Assembly: GCF_030167915.1 (NCBI RefSeq)
Contig: NZ_JARGNB010000003.1
Location: forward strand, 310,001 to 374,000
Origin: Aquabacterium humicola
Lineage (GTDB): Bacteria; Pseudomonadota; Gammaproteobacteria; Burkholderiales; Burkholderiaceae_C
Length of the DNA: 64,000 nt
Direction of reading: 5' to 3'
A program made the translations under genes and the position numbers. Every line of letters begins with the position of its first letter. The first letter of the stretch is position 1. Shown here piece after piece: positions 9,597 through 17,400 of the stretch. The notes below the pieces were generated by a model that saw only the letters and a list, made by a program, of their open reading frames with translations, was not told where the DNA came from and made no database searches.

Positions 9597-10403
9597 TCAG
9601 GGGCTCGGGAGCGGAGCCGCCATCTTAGGGCGGCGGACGAGCTGTTCCAGCCGCTGCGCATAGTCGGGATGCTCGGTGCCGCACAGGCGGTCCCAGCCGC
9701 GAAAGTACAGGCCGAAGTTGTGGCCGCCCTGCGCGTGGTGCAGGTCATGGTGCAGCGTGGTCGTGAACCAGCGGCCCCACCAGCCCGCCAGCCAGGCGCG
9801 CGGCAGCAGTTCGACGCCGGCATGGCCGAGCACGTTGCGCACGATCATGTGGGCGAGGAACATGAAGACCACCGCCGGATGCAGCGGCAGTACCCACAGC
9901 GCCAGCGGCAGGAACACGGCCTGCACCACCGCCTCGCCGAGCGCGAAGCTGTAGGCCGCCCACGGCGTGGGCGCGACCGATCGATGGTGCGTGCGGTGCA
10001 GCCAGCGGAAGAGTGCCGGCCGGTGCATCAGGCGGTGGGTCCAGTAGAACCAGGTGTCGTGCGCGAGCACCAGCACGACGAAGCTCGCCAGGCCGTACGC
10101 CGCGCCGAAGGCCGCCCAGTCGGTGTACAGCCGCAGCACCCCGGCGTGCACGCCGGCGACGATGAGCGCGCCGGTCGCGGAGAACACCAGCACGGTGAGC
10201 ATCGAGTGCAGGAACTCCAGACGCCGCTGGCCGGGCGCCGGCACGCGCGCGCGCACCTGGCGCGACAGCCGCGCCGCCGCCGGCAGCAGCGCCAGGACCA
10301 GCGCGACCGCGGAGGCCGGGATCAGGTAGCGCATCAGGTCGATCAACCAGATCGCGGGCCAGGCGCGAACGGCCAGGTCGAAGGGGCAGGTCGGATCGGT
10401 CAT
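9597..10403 (-). CDS. Sterol desaturase / fatty acid hydroxylase family membrane protein
   Basis: 268 residues with about five transmembrane segments and the di-iron histidine clusters of the family: HDTWFYWTHR (HxxxxxxxH), HRTHH and LHHDLHH. It likely oxidises or hydroxylates a membrane lipid chain in the inner membrane. GAGGAG precedes ATG 10403. It diverges from a membrane AraC-type regulator, an arrangement that suggests direct regulation. Confidence 0.85.
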   Translation of the reverse strand: MTDPTCPFDLAVRAWPAIWLIDLMRYLIPASAVALVLALLPAAARLSRQVRARVPAPGQRRLEFLHSMLTVLVFSATGALIVAGVHAGVLRLYTDWAAFGAAYGLASFVVLVLAHDTWFYWTHRLMHRPALFRWLHRTHHRSVAPTPWAAYSFALGEAVVQAVFLPLALWVLPLHPAVVFMFLAHMIVRNVLGHAGVELLPRAWLAGWWGRWFTTTLHHDLHHAQGGHNFGLYFRGWDRLCGTEHPDYAQRLEQLVRRPKMAAPLPSP

Positions 10404-10558
10404 GGTCGGGCTCCTCGGGTTGCACGAGCGGGACTCTGGCCGGCGCCGGCGCCGCCGTCGCGCCGATGCCTCGACGCCATGCGCCGTTTTCTCGAATCGG
10501 CGCGCGATTGCAGAATCCGGCGAGACACGGCCGCCCTGCGACGACGAACGTCGGCCCC

Positions 10559-11800
10559 ATGATCGATCCCTTCAGTCCTGCCCTGCGCGGCCTCGCGGTC
10601 GGCCTGGTGCTCGCGTTGCTGCTCGGCAGCCTGCGGCTGCCGAGCCGCGCCCGGCTCGCGCTGTGGCCGTTGCTGGCCTGCCTGGCGGCCTACCTGGTGC
10701 GCGGCGAGCCGCTGGCGGCCGGCTGGCCGGTGGCCGCGCTGCTGCCGCTGTCGGTCGCGGCCCTGGTCTTCCCGGTGGCCTTCTGGTGGCTGGTGCACAA
10801 CGTGTTCGATGACCGCGCCGACCTGCCGGCGCTGGTGCTGCCGTCGACGCTGCTGCTGCTGGCCACCGGCCTGCTGCCGCCGCCGGTCCCGGCCGACGCG
10901 TCACTGCTGGCCTTCGCACCGCACGCCGCGCAGAAGGCGATCGGCGCGGCCTTCGTGATGGCCGCGCTGTGGCAGCTGTGGCGCGGCCGCGCCGGCGACC
11001 TCGTGCCGCCGCGGCGCGTGCTGCGCGGTGCCCTGCTGGCCTACATCGGCGTGCACGGGCTGGTGGTGCTCGGCGTCGAGCTCTGGCTGCTCGGCCGCGC
11101 GCCGTTGCCGTGGCTGGACACACTGAATGTCGCGGTGATCGCCGCCGCCATGGCGGCGGCGCTGGCGCTGATGCTGGGCATCCGGAACGAGGTGGCGCAG
11201 GCCTTGTTCGGCGCCGGGCCGCCGGAGCCCAGTGACCCGCGCAGCGAGCCGCTGACCGAGCGCAGCGAGCCGCTAACCGAGCGCAGCGAGCCGCTAACCG
11301 AGCGCAGCGAGCCGCTAACCGAGCGCAGCGAGCCGCTAACCGAGCGCAGCGAGCCGCTAACCGAGCGCAGCGAGCCGCTGCCCGATCGCAGTGACGCCCC
11401 GCCCGCGCGCCGCGAGCCCGCGCGGCGCGCCGTCGACGCGGAGGACGGCGTCGTCGATCGACTGCAGCGCCTGATGGTGGTCGATCAGCTCTACCACGAG
11501 CCGGCGCTCGCGATCGGCGCGCTGGCCGAACGCTGCGGGCTGCCGGAGTACCGCCTGCGCGAGCTCATCCACCGCCGGCTCGGCTTCCGCAACTTCCCGG
11601 CCTTCGTCAACGAGTACCGCCTGCGCGAGGTCGAACGGCGGCTCGCCGATCCGGCCTGCGACCGCATGCCGATCCTGACGCTTGCGCTGGAGGCTGGCTT
11701 CGGCTCCATCGGTCCGTTCAACCGGGCGTTCCGCGAACGGCATGCCATGTCGCCGACCGAGTACCGCGGCCGGCGCGGCAGCGCAGCGCCGGCCGCCTAG
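10559..11800 (+). CDS. Membrane-anchored AraC-family transcriptional regulator
   Basis: 413 residues. Residues 1 to about 215 hold seven or eight hydrophobic helices. Then comes a charged linker built of near-identical heptads (EPLTERS), and a C-terminal AraC double HTH (roughly 300-410) with the family motifs LGFRNFPAFVNEYRL and AGFGSIGPFNRAFRERHAMSPTEYR. A membrane sensor joined to a cytoplasmic DNA-binding domain is implied. ATG 10559 is chosen because the extra upstream codons are Arg-rich shadow. It faces the desaturase operon across 155 nt and probably controls it. Confidence 0.85.
   Translation: MIDPFSPALRGLAVGLVLALLLGSLRLPSRARLALWPLLACLAAYLVRGEPLAAGWPVAALLPLSVAALVFPVAFWWLVHNVFDDRADLPALVLPSTLLLLATGLLPPPVPADASLLAFAPHAAQKAIGAAFVMAALWQLWRGRAGDLVPPRRVLRGALLAYIGVHGLVVLGVELWLLGRAPLPWLDTLNVAVIAAAMAAALALMLGIRNEVAQALFGAGPPEPSDPRSEPLTERSEPLTERSEPLTERSEPLTERSEPLTERSEPLTERSEPLPDRSDAPPARREPARRAVDAEDGVVDRLQRLMVVDQLYHEPALAIGALAERCGLPEYRLRELIHRRLGFRNFPAFVNEYRLREVERRLADPACDRMPILTLALEAGFGSIGPFNRAFRERHAMSPTEYRGRRGSAAPAA
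11225..11392 (+). repeat. 21-bp tandem minisatellite inside the AraC-type gene
   Basis: Eight 21-bp units encode EPSDPRS, six exact EPLTERS heptads (11246-11371) and EPLPDRS. The five inner copies share the codon cta, while the first uses ctg, pointing to recent slippage or unequal crossover. The unit length is a multiple of three, so copy-number change keeps the frame and only alters linker length between sensor and DNA-binding domain. Confidence 0.95.
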
Positions 11801-11837
11801 GGGAGACGAGTACCAGGCATCGCGTGCGCGACCGTGT

Positions 11838-12380
11838 TCACGCCGGCGCCGAGGGCCGGCGCGGCGGCGGCGGATCGGCCACCGGCGGCTGCAGCCCCTT
11901 GCTCCACCAGCCGACGTCGCGCCAGGCGCCGAACTTGAAGCCGACCTGCTCGTAGACGCCGAGCGCGCGGTAGCCCACCGATTCGTGCAGCGCGACGCTC
12001 GCCGCATTCGGCAGCGCGATGCCGGCGAAGGCGCGGAAGTAGCCGAGCTCGACCAGCTGCGCGTGCAGCGCTTCGTACAGGCGCTTGCCGAGGCCCTGCC
12101 CGCGCCGGTCGTCGCGCACGTAGATGGAGGTGTTCACCGACCACTGGTAGCTCGGCGCGTCGCGATGGCTGCCGGCGTAGGCGAAGCCGGCCACGGCGCC
12201 GTCGGCCTCGTCCGCCGCGACGAGCCAGGGGTACTTCGCCAGCGTCTTCGCGATGCGCGCGCGCAGCTCGTCCGCCGTCGGCGGCACCCACTCGAACGAG
12301 ATCGTCGTCTCGAGCACGATCGGGCGGTAGATCGCGGCGATGGCGTCGGCATCGGCGGGGGAGACGCTGCGGATCATCAT
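11838..12380 (-). CDS. arsN1: GNAT acetyltransferase of the phosphinothricin/ArsN1 type
   Basis: 180 residues. It opens MMIRSVSPADADAIAAIYRP and has FEWVPPTADELRARI, the pattern of phosphinothricin/methionine-sulfoximine N-acetyltransferases. The acetyl-CoA loop is RRGQGLGKRLY and the C-terminus has GxKFGxWxDVGWWxKGL. Members in ars operons, named ArsN1, acetylate the arsenic antibiotic arsinothricin. Its position as last gene of this arsenic island, with ATGA overlap to the MFS gene, supports that role. A general glufosinate-type acetyltransferase is the alternative. It has a proline-rich tail of about 20 residues. Confidence 0.75.
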   Translation of the reverse strand: MMIRSVSPADADAIAAIYRPIVLETTISFEWVPPTADELRARIAKTLAKYPWLVAADEADGAVAGFAYAGSHRDAPSYQWSVNTSIYVRDDRRGQGLGKRLYEALHAQLVELGYFRAFAGIALPNAASVALHESVGYRALGVYEQVGFKFGAWRDVGWWSKGLQPPVADPPPPRRPSAPA

Positions 12381-13573
12381 GGGCGTGCAACCTGGGGTGG
12401 AGAGGGTTCGCGGGACCAGTTGGCCTGAAGCAGGAACAGTGCCGCGAAGGCCAGCGCGCCGATGCTGGCCGACAGCGCCAGCGCGCCGGCGCCCCAGCGG
12501 TCCAGCGCCATGCCGAACAGCCACGGCGCCGCCGCCTGCGCGACGCGCGCCGGCAGCATCAGCCAGCCCTGCCGGTGGCCGTAGCCCTGCGGTCCGAAGA
12601 CCACCAGCGGCAGCGTGCCCTTGGCGATGGTCAGGATGCCGTTGCCCGCGCCGTGCAGCACGCCGAAGAGCGCGGCGGCCGGCGCGCCGCCGAGCACCAG
12701 CGCGAGCACACCCAGCGGATGCAGCGCGGCGGCGATGCGCGCCGACAGCAGCGGATGCACCTTGCGCAGCAGGCCGAATTCCAGCAGCCGTGCGCCGACC
12801 TGCGACGGGCCGATCAGCGCGCCGACGAACACCGCGGTGGCCAGCGTGGCGCCGGCCGCCTGCAGCAAACGCGGCAGGTGAGCGGCCATGGCGGTGGAGA
12901 TGAACCAGGTGGCGGCGAAGACCGCGGACAGGATCACCGCAGCACGCCACGACGGCGCGGTGGCGGGCGCGGCGGCGACACCCGGCTCGGCCGCCATCGG
13001 CGCGCATTCGGCCGGCGGGCGCGGCAGCAGCGCGTTCAGCGGCAGGCCCAGCAGCAGGTGCAGGCCGGCCCAGGCGAGGCAGGCCTCGCGCCAGCCTAAG
13101 GCCCCTTCGAGCCAGGTCGACAGCGGCCAGCCGACGGTGCTGGCGAAGCCGGCGATCAGCGTGATGCCGGTGATGCTGTTGCGCGAGTCGCGGCCGTACA
13201 GCCGCACCAGCGTCGAGAAGGCGGCCTCGTACAGGCCGCTGCCCATGCCGAGGCCGATCACGATCCACGCGGCGAAGAGGCCCACCGGCCCCTGCGCCGC
13301 CGCCAGCGCGGCCAGGCCGAGCGCGAAGATCCCGTTGGTCGCCATCAGCACCGGCCGGCCGCCCCAGCGGTCGATCGCCGCGCCCGAGCGCGGGCCGGTC
13401 AGCGCCGAGACGACCAGCGCGACCGAGAAGGCGGCGAACACCGTCGGCATCGACACGCCCAGGTCGCGCGCCATCGGCGCCGCCAGGATGGCCGGCAGGT
13501 AGTAGGTGGACGCCCAGGCGAGCGTCTGCGCCGCGCCCAGCGCAGCGACGGTGCCGGAACGTCCGAGCGGCAT
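12377..13573 (-). CDS. MFS transporter of the arsenic island
   Basis: 398 residues, about twelve transmembrane helices, with the MFS loop 2-3 motif DRWGGRPVLMATN and the loop 8-9 segment. It begins 4 nt after the stop of the flavin monooxygenase fusion and overlaps the acetyltransferase start in ATGA, so it is translationally coupled to both. In other ars operons MFS proteins such as ArsJ and ArsK export arsenicals. No GAPDH gene accompanies it, which argues against ArsJ. Export of an oxidised or acetylated organoarsenical is my inference from context. Confidence 0.8.
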   Translation of the reverse strand: MPLGRSGTVAALGAAQTLAWASTYYLPAILAAPMARDLGVSMPTVFAAFSVALVVSALTGPRSGAAIDRWGGRPVLMATNGIFALGLAALAAAQGPVGLFAAWIVIGLGMGSGLYEAAFSTLVRLYGRDSRNSITGITLIAGFASTVGWPLSTWLEGALGWREACLAWAGLHLLLGLPLNALLPRPPAECAPMAAEPGVAAAPATAPSWRAAVILSAVFAATWFISTAMAAHLPRLLQAAGATLATAVFVGALIGPSQVGARLLEFGLLRKVHPLLSARIAAALHPLGVLALVLGGAPAAALFGVLHGAGNGILTIAKGTLPLVVFGPQGYGHRQGWLMLPARVAQAAAPWLFGMALDRWGAGALALSASIGALAFAALFLLQANWSREPSPPQVARP

Positions 13574-13577
13574 CGGA

Positions 13578-15659
13578 TCAGCCGCAGCAGGCCGTGGCGG
13601 TGGCCGGCCGGGCGGACGGGGTCGCGGCCGGCGTGGCGGAGGGCTTCGGTTCGCCGCATCCGCAGCCGGTCTCGCCCTCGGCCTTCTTCTGCTCGTCCAG
13701 CGCGCAGCAGGCCGTCTGGTCGGCCTTCGCCGGGCCGCCGCAGCAGCCCGCAGCCGCGACAGCGGGTAGCGGTGCAAGTGCCGGAGCAAGTGCCGGAGCA
13801 AGTGCCGGTGCCGACGTCGACGCCGGCGCGGTCCCGCACGAGCTCGTTCCGCACCCGCTGGCCCGGACCGCCGCCCCGGTGCCGGCGGGCGTCGTGTCGC
13901 CGCAGCAGCCACCGTCGCCCAGGCCCTCGGTCGCACTGCCGGCCACGCTGCAGACGCCGGTCTCCGGCAGGTCGAGCTCGACCCGGTCCGCCGCCTCGAG
14001 ATCACCGGCGATCGCCGCGACCACCGAACGCACCTGCTCGAAGCCGGTGGCCATCAGGAAGGTCGGCGCGCGGCCGTAACTCTTGACGCCGACGGTGTAG
14101 AGCCCGGGCTCCGGATGCGCGAGCTCGCGGTGGCCATGCGGCCGCACGGTGCCGCAGCTGTGCAGGTTCGGGTCGATCAGCGGGCCGAGCGCCTCGTTCG
14201 ATTCGAGCCACGGGTCGAGCTTCACCCGCAGCTCGCTGGTCAGCGACAGGTCGGGCCGCTGGCCCGTGGCGCAGATGATTTCATCGATGCCGTCGAGCTG
14301 CTGCGGCCGGCCGTCGGCATCGACGCCGACGATGCGCAGCCGGCCGCCGTCGTGCTCGATCGCGGTGATGCGCAGGCCGGCGCGGAATTCGAGGCCGCCG
14401 CCGTCGCGCAGCCGGCGCAGCGACGACCCCAACGCGCCGCGCGCCGGCAGCGCATCGGCATCGCCGCCGCCGAACACGCGCGTCAGCACCGGCGAGCGCA
14501 CCGACCACGCCAGCCGCGTGCCGGGCGCTTCCTGCGCCAGCTCGGCCAGCGCCAGCAGCGCATTGGCCGCCGAGTGGCCGGCACCGACCACCAGCGTCCG
14601 CTTGCCGGCGTAGCGCGCGCGCTCGGCACCGAGCACGTCGGGGATGCCGTAGAAGATGTGGTCGGCGTGCTCGTGTTCACCGAGCGCCGGCAGGCCGCTG
14701 GCGCCGACCGGGTTCGGCGTGCCCCAGGTGCCGGTCGCGTCGATGACGGCGCGGGCGCGCAGCTCGATCGTGCGGCCATCGCGCGTCGCGCGGATCACGA
14801 ACGGCGCCTGCTCGCGCCCGGCGCTCTTGACCTTGTCGAAGCCTTCGCGCGAAATCGACACGACGGTCGTCCGCAGCTGCAGCGCACGCGCGACCTCGGG
14901 CAGCGCCGCGAAGGGCTGCATCACGCGTTCGACGACCTCGCGCGCCAGCGGCAGCGCCTGGGGCTCGGGCGCCGTCCAGCCGGTCGCTGCGAGCAGCTTG
15001 GCCATCGTCGGGTCGATGTTGTACTGCCACGGCGAGAACAGCCGCACATGCCCGTAGTCGATCAGGTTCGCGCCGACCCGATCGCCGGCTTCGAGCACGA
15101 AGAACGGCAGGCCGCGATCGATCAGCTTCGCCGCCGCGGCCAGGCCGACCGGTCCGGCGCCGAGCACCGCCACCGGCAGCGCATCGATGCGTGTGGGTGC
15201 GAGCGCTTGAGGCTGCAGCGGCAGCACCATGAAGTCGGCGCTGTCCGGGCAGGCGCCGCGGAGCTCGGCCGACTGAAGCAGCGCCGCCGGGGCGCTCGCG
15301 CGATCGGCGAGCTCGAAGCCCAGGCGCGCGAAGTAGTCGCGCGCCGTCGTCGTCAGCAGGTAGAGCGACTTCAGCGAGCGCCGGCGCGCTTCGCCGATCA
15401 GCAGCGACAGCAGCTGTGCGCCGATGCCCTGGCGCTGCAGGCCGGGTGCGACGGCCACCGAGCGCAGCAGCGCGACGTCGCCGTAGGGCTCGGCGCCGGC
15501 GCAGCCGACCACCTCGTCGCCGGACAGCGCCAGCACGAAGGTCGACAGGTGCTCGCGCGCGCCGTCCAGCGGCAGGCGATTGGCGCTCAGCAGCGACTCG
15601 ACCGCCGGCCAGTCCGAGGGACCCGCCTGGCGCAGGCGGAGGGCTTGATTCATCGACAT
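13578..15659 (-). CDS. arsO: ArsN2-like acetyltransferase / ArsO-like flavin monooxygenase fusion with cysteine-rich tail
   Basis: 693 residues in three parts. Residues 1 to about 150 are a GNAT domain (RSVAVAPGLQRQGIG acetyl-CoA loop) like ArsN2. From about 165 to 560 it is an FAD/NADPH monooxygenase with GAGPVG, a second Rossmann motif VVGAGHSAAN and ATG motifs, as in ArsO. Residues 570-693 are a low-complexity tail with 13 cysteines, mostly as CC or CxC pairs and ending CCG, a plausible As(III)-binding segment. Start ATG 15659 has AAAGGAAA upstream and overlaps the MarR gene by 10 nt. The fusion is unusual; each domain is confident, the combined chemistry is not known. Confidence 0.85.
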   Translation of the reverse strand: MSMNQALRLRQAGPSDWPAVESLLSANRLPLDGAREHLSTFVLALSGDEVVGCAGAEPYGDVALLRSVAVAPGLQRQGIGAQLLSLLIGEARRRSLKSLYLLTTTARDYFARLGFELADRASAPAALLQSAELRGACPDSADFMVLPLQPQALAPTRIDALPVAVLGAGPVGLAAAAKLIDRGLPFFVLEAGDRVGANLIDYGHVRLFSPWQYNIDPTMAKLLAATGWTAPEPQALPLAREVVERVMQPFAALPEVARALQLRTTVVSISREGFDKVKSAGREQAPFVIRATRDGRTIELRARAVIDATGTWGTPNPVGASGLPALGEHEHADHIFYGIPDVLGAERARYAGKRTLVVGAGHSAANALLALAELAQEAPGTRLAWSVRSPVLTRVFGGGDADALPARGALGSSLRRLRDGGGLEFRAGLRITAIEHDGGRLRIVGVDADGRPQQLDGIDEIICATGQRPDLSLTSELRVKLDPWLESNEALGPLIDPNLHSCGTVRPHGHRELAHPEPGLYTVGVKSYGRAPTFLMATGFEQVRSVVAAIAGDLEAADRVELDLPETGVCSVAGSATEGLGDGGCCGDTTPAGTGAAVRASGCGTSSCGTAPASTSAPALAPALAPALAPLPAVAAAGCCGGPAKADQTACCALDEQKKAEGETGCGCGEPKPSATPAATPSARPATATACCG

Positions 15660-16135
15660 GGCGTCATTTCCTTTCGGGGCCCGGTGGGCAGGCAGCAATT
15701 GGCTGCGGTGTCGTCACGCAGGGCCTTCATCAGCAGCAGGAGCGAGTTCTGCACGGCGGCGCGCTCGCGCTCGCTCAGCGAACCCAGCAATTGGTCGGCA
15801 TGCTCATCGAGCGTGCGGTTCAGTTCGGCGACCGTGCGCGCGCCATCGGCGGTGAGCGTCACGAGCCAGCTCCTTGCGTCGTTCGGGTTCGGCTCCTTGG
15901 TGACCAGTCCACGCTCGACCATCGCGTCGACCGCGCGCGACACCCAGCTCTTTTCCAGGCACACCCGCGTGCCCAGCTCGGACAGCGGCAGCGGACCGGC
16001 GCGGCCCAGCTCGGTCAGCAGGTGGCACTGCGTGCTGGTGGTGCGGCAGCAGTCGGCGACCACCCGCTGCGCGCGGGTGTACAGGCGCGCCACCTCGCGC
16101 AGCAGCGCACCGGCCGGAGGATTCGATGCGGTCAT
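15650..16135 (-). CDS. MarR-family regulator with cysteine clusters
   Basis: 161 residues with a MarR winged helix (SQLL-type recognition region around CLEKSWVSRAVDAMVERGLV, then DARSWLVTLT wing). Cysteines at 29, 30 and 37, another near 60 and a C-terminal CC pair give possible trivalent-arsenic sites at both ends of the dimerisation helices. It heads the second unit of the island, overlaps the monooxygenase fusion, and has a dyad directly upstream, so autoregulation and arsenic-triggered derepression are likely. Start ATG 16135 lacks a strong Shine-Dalgarno. Confidence 0.82.
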   Translation of the reverse strand: MTASNPPAGALLREVARLYTRAQRVVADCCRTTSTQCHLLTELGRAGPLPLSELGTRVCLEKSWVSRAVDAMVERGLVTKEPNPNDARSWLVTLTADGARTVAELNRTLDEHADQLLGSLSERERAAVQNSLLLLMKALRDDTAANCCLPTGPRKEMTPCR

Positions 16136-16144
16136 TTGGATGTG

Positions 16145-16157
16145 TATAGCAACTATA
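16145..16157 (-). promoter_or_regulatory. Candidate MarR operator
   Basis: TATAG-CAA-CTATA is a perfect 5-bp inverted repeat with a 3-bp centre, 9 nt upstream of the MarR-gene start, in an A+T-rich island that stands out from its surroundings. The spacing and position fit repression of the marR-arsO-MFS-arsN1 unit. No good -35/-10 pair could be assigned with confidence. Confidence 0.6.
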
Positions 16158-16242
16158 TGGCCGCACGATGCACTTCTTCATTTCGGTTGTCAATCGCAAC
16201 TGGGTGGTGGCCAGCGCGGGCGTTCGAGCCGCGCGCGGAGTC

Positions 16243-16674
16243 TCAGGCCTTGGTGATGCGCCGTCCCTGGGCGTCGATCACCGGCTCGCCGTCCTCTTTC
16301 GTGAACGCGCCCTGCTGCGGCGACGGCAGGATGTCCAGCACCCGCTCCGAGGGCCGGCACAGGCGCGTGCCGAGCGGGGTCACGACGATCGGGCGATTGA
16401 TCAGGATCGGGTGCTGCACCATCTGCTCGAGCAGCTGCTCGTCGGTCCACTTCGCATCGTCGAGGCCGAGCTCGTCGTACGGCGTGCCCTTGCGGCGCAG
16501 CAGTTGGCGCACGGGGATGCCCATCGCGGCGACCAGCTCGGCCAGCCGCGCTTGGCTCGGCGGCGTCTTCAGGTACTCGATGACCTCGGGCTCGACGCCG
16601 CTGTTGCGGATCATCGCCAGCGTATTGCGCGAGGTGCCGCAGGCGGGGTTGTGATAGATCGTGATCAGGGACAT
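16243..16674 (-). CDS. arsC: Glutaredoxin-coupled arsenate reductase
   Basis: 143 residues, the length of the R773 ArsC family. The N-terminus YHNPACGTSRNTL gives the catalytic Cys12 followed by CX5R-like geometry, and conserved arginines occur in LLRRKGTPY and NRPIVVTP. It reduces arsenate to arsenite in the cytoplasm, with electrons from glutathione/glutaredoxin. It starts 7 nt after aqpS. Because no ArsB or Acr3 pump is encoded here, arsenite exit through the adjacent aquaglyceroporin is the likely route. Confidence 0.92.
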   Translation of the reverse strand: MSLITIYHNPACGTSRNTLAMIRNSGVEPEVIEYLKTPPSQARLAELVAAMGIPVRQLLRRKGTPYDELGLDDAKWTDEQLLEQMVQHPILINRPIVVTPLGTRLCRPSERVLDILPSPQQGAFTKEDGEPVIDAQGRRITKA

Positions 16675-16681
16675 GGGACGC

Positions 16682-17398
16682 TCACTTTGCGGGGGGATGG
16701 CCTGGCTCGCCGGAGGCCTCGATGAGGTTCGGATGCCCGGCGGGATGCAGCCGCGGTTCGAACAGGTTGTGGATCGCCGCGCCAAGCGCCGCACCCGCGA
16801 GTTGCGCCAGCACGAAGCCGGGCGCGCTGCCGGGGGCGATGCCGGCGAAGCTGTCGCTGAACATGCGGCCGAACACCGCCGCCGGGTTCGCGAACGAGGT
16901 CGATGCGGTGAACCAGTAGGCCGCACCGATGTAGGCGGCCACCATCGCCGGCGCACGGCCGGCCGGCGCGCGCAGGATCACCAGCAGCAGGCCCGCGGTC
17001 GCGACGGCCTCGGCGATCCACTGGCCGAGGCCGGTGCGCAGCTTGCTCGACAGCTGCAGGATCGGCAGGTCGAACATCGCATGCGCCAGCCAGGCGCCGA
17101 GCAGCGCGCCGACCAGCTGCGCAACGGCGTAGGGCAACAGCGCAGCCCCGGGCAGTTCGCCGCGCCAGGCCATCACCGCGCTCACCGCCGGATTGAAGTG
17201 GGCACCGCTGATCGGGCCGAAGACCTCGATCAGGACGTACAGGCCGCCGACCGTGGCCAGCGCATTGGCCAGCAGCGCGAGCGCGGTGTTGCCGCCGGCG
17301 AGTCGCTCGGCCATGACGCCCGAGCCGATCACCACCGCCAGCAGCAAGGCGGTGCCGAGCGCTTCGGCGGCGAGCTTTCGACGAAGACCGGCCGCCAT
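16682..17398 (-). CDS. aqpS: Aquaglyceroporin of the arsenic operon (AqpS type)
   Basis: 238 residues, six membrane helices plus two half-helices with NPA boxes (HFNPAVS and FANPAAV). Aquaglyceroporins replace ArsB in the Sinorhizobium meliloti ars operon, letting arsenite made by ArsC leak out down its gradient. Here it lies between a lipid-hydroxylase-like gene and arsC, with gaps of 2 and 7 nt. The C-terminal extension is Gly/Pro-rich. Confidence 0.88.
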   Translation of the reverse strand: MAAGLRRKLAAEALGTALLLAVVIGSGVMAERLAGGNTALALLANALATVGGLYVLIEVFGPISGAHFNPAVSAVMAWRGELPGAALLPYAVAQLVGALLGAWLAHAMFDLPILQLSSKLRTGLGQWIAEAVATAGLLLVILRAPAGRAPAMVAAYIGAAYWFTASTSFANPAAVFGRMFSDSFAGIAPGSAPGFVLAQLAGAALGAAIHNLFEPRLHPAGHPNLIEASGEPGHPPAK

Positions 17399-17400
17399 GG

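Noticed and set aside
11225-11392. Possible CRISPR-like array
   Set aside because: The units are contiguous 21-bp tandem copies without spacers, inside a gene, and encode heptads.
12377-13573. MFS gene as ArsJ
   Set aside because: ArsJ works with a dedicated GAPDH gene, which is absent from the island.
13772-13807. 12-bp tandem repeats
   Set aside because: They are inside the cysteine-rich tail and encode a simple Ala/Leu/Pro run; no separate element is needed, so they are mentioned with the gene only.
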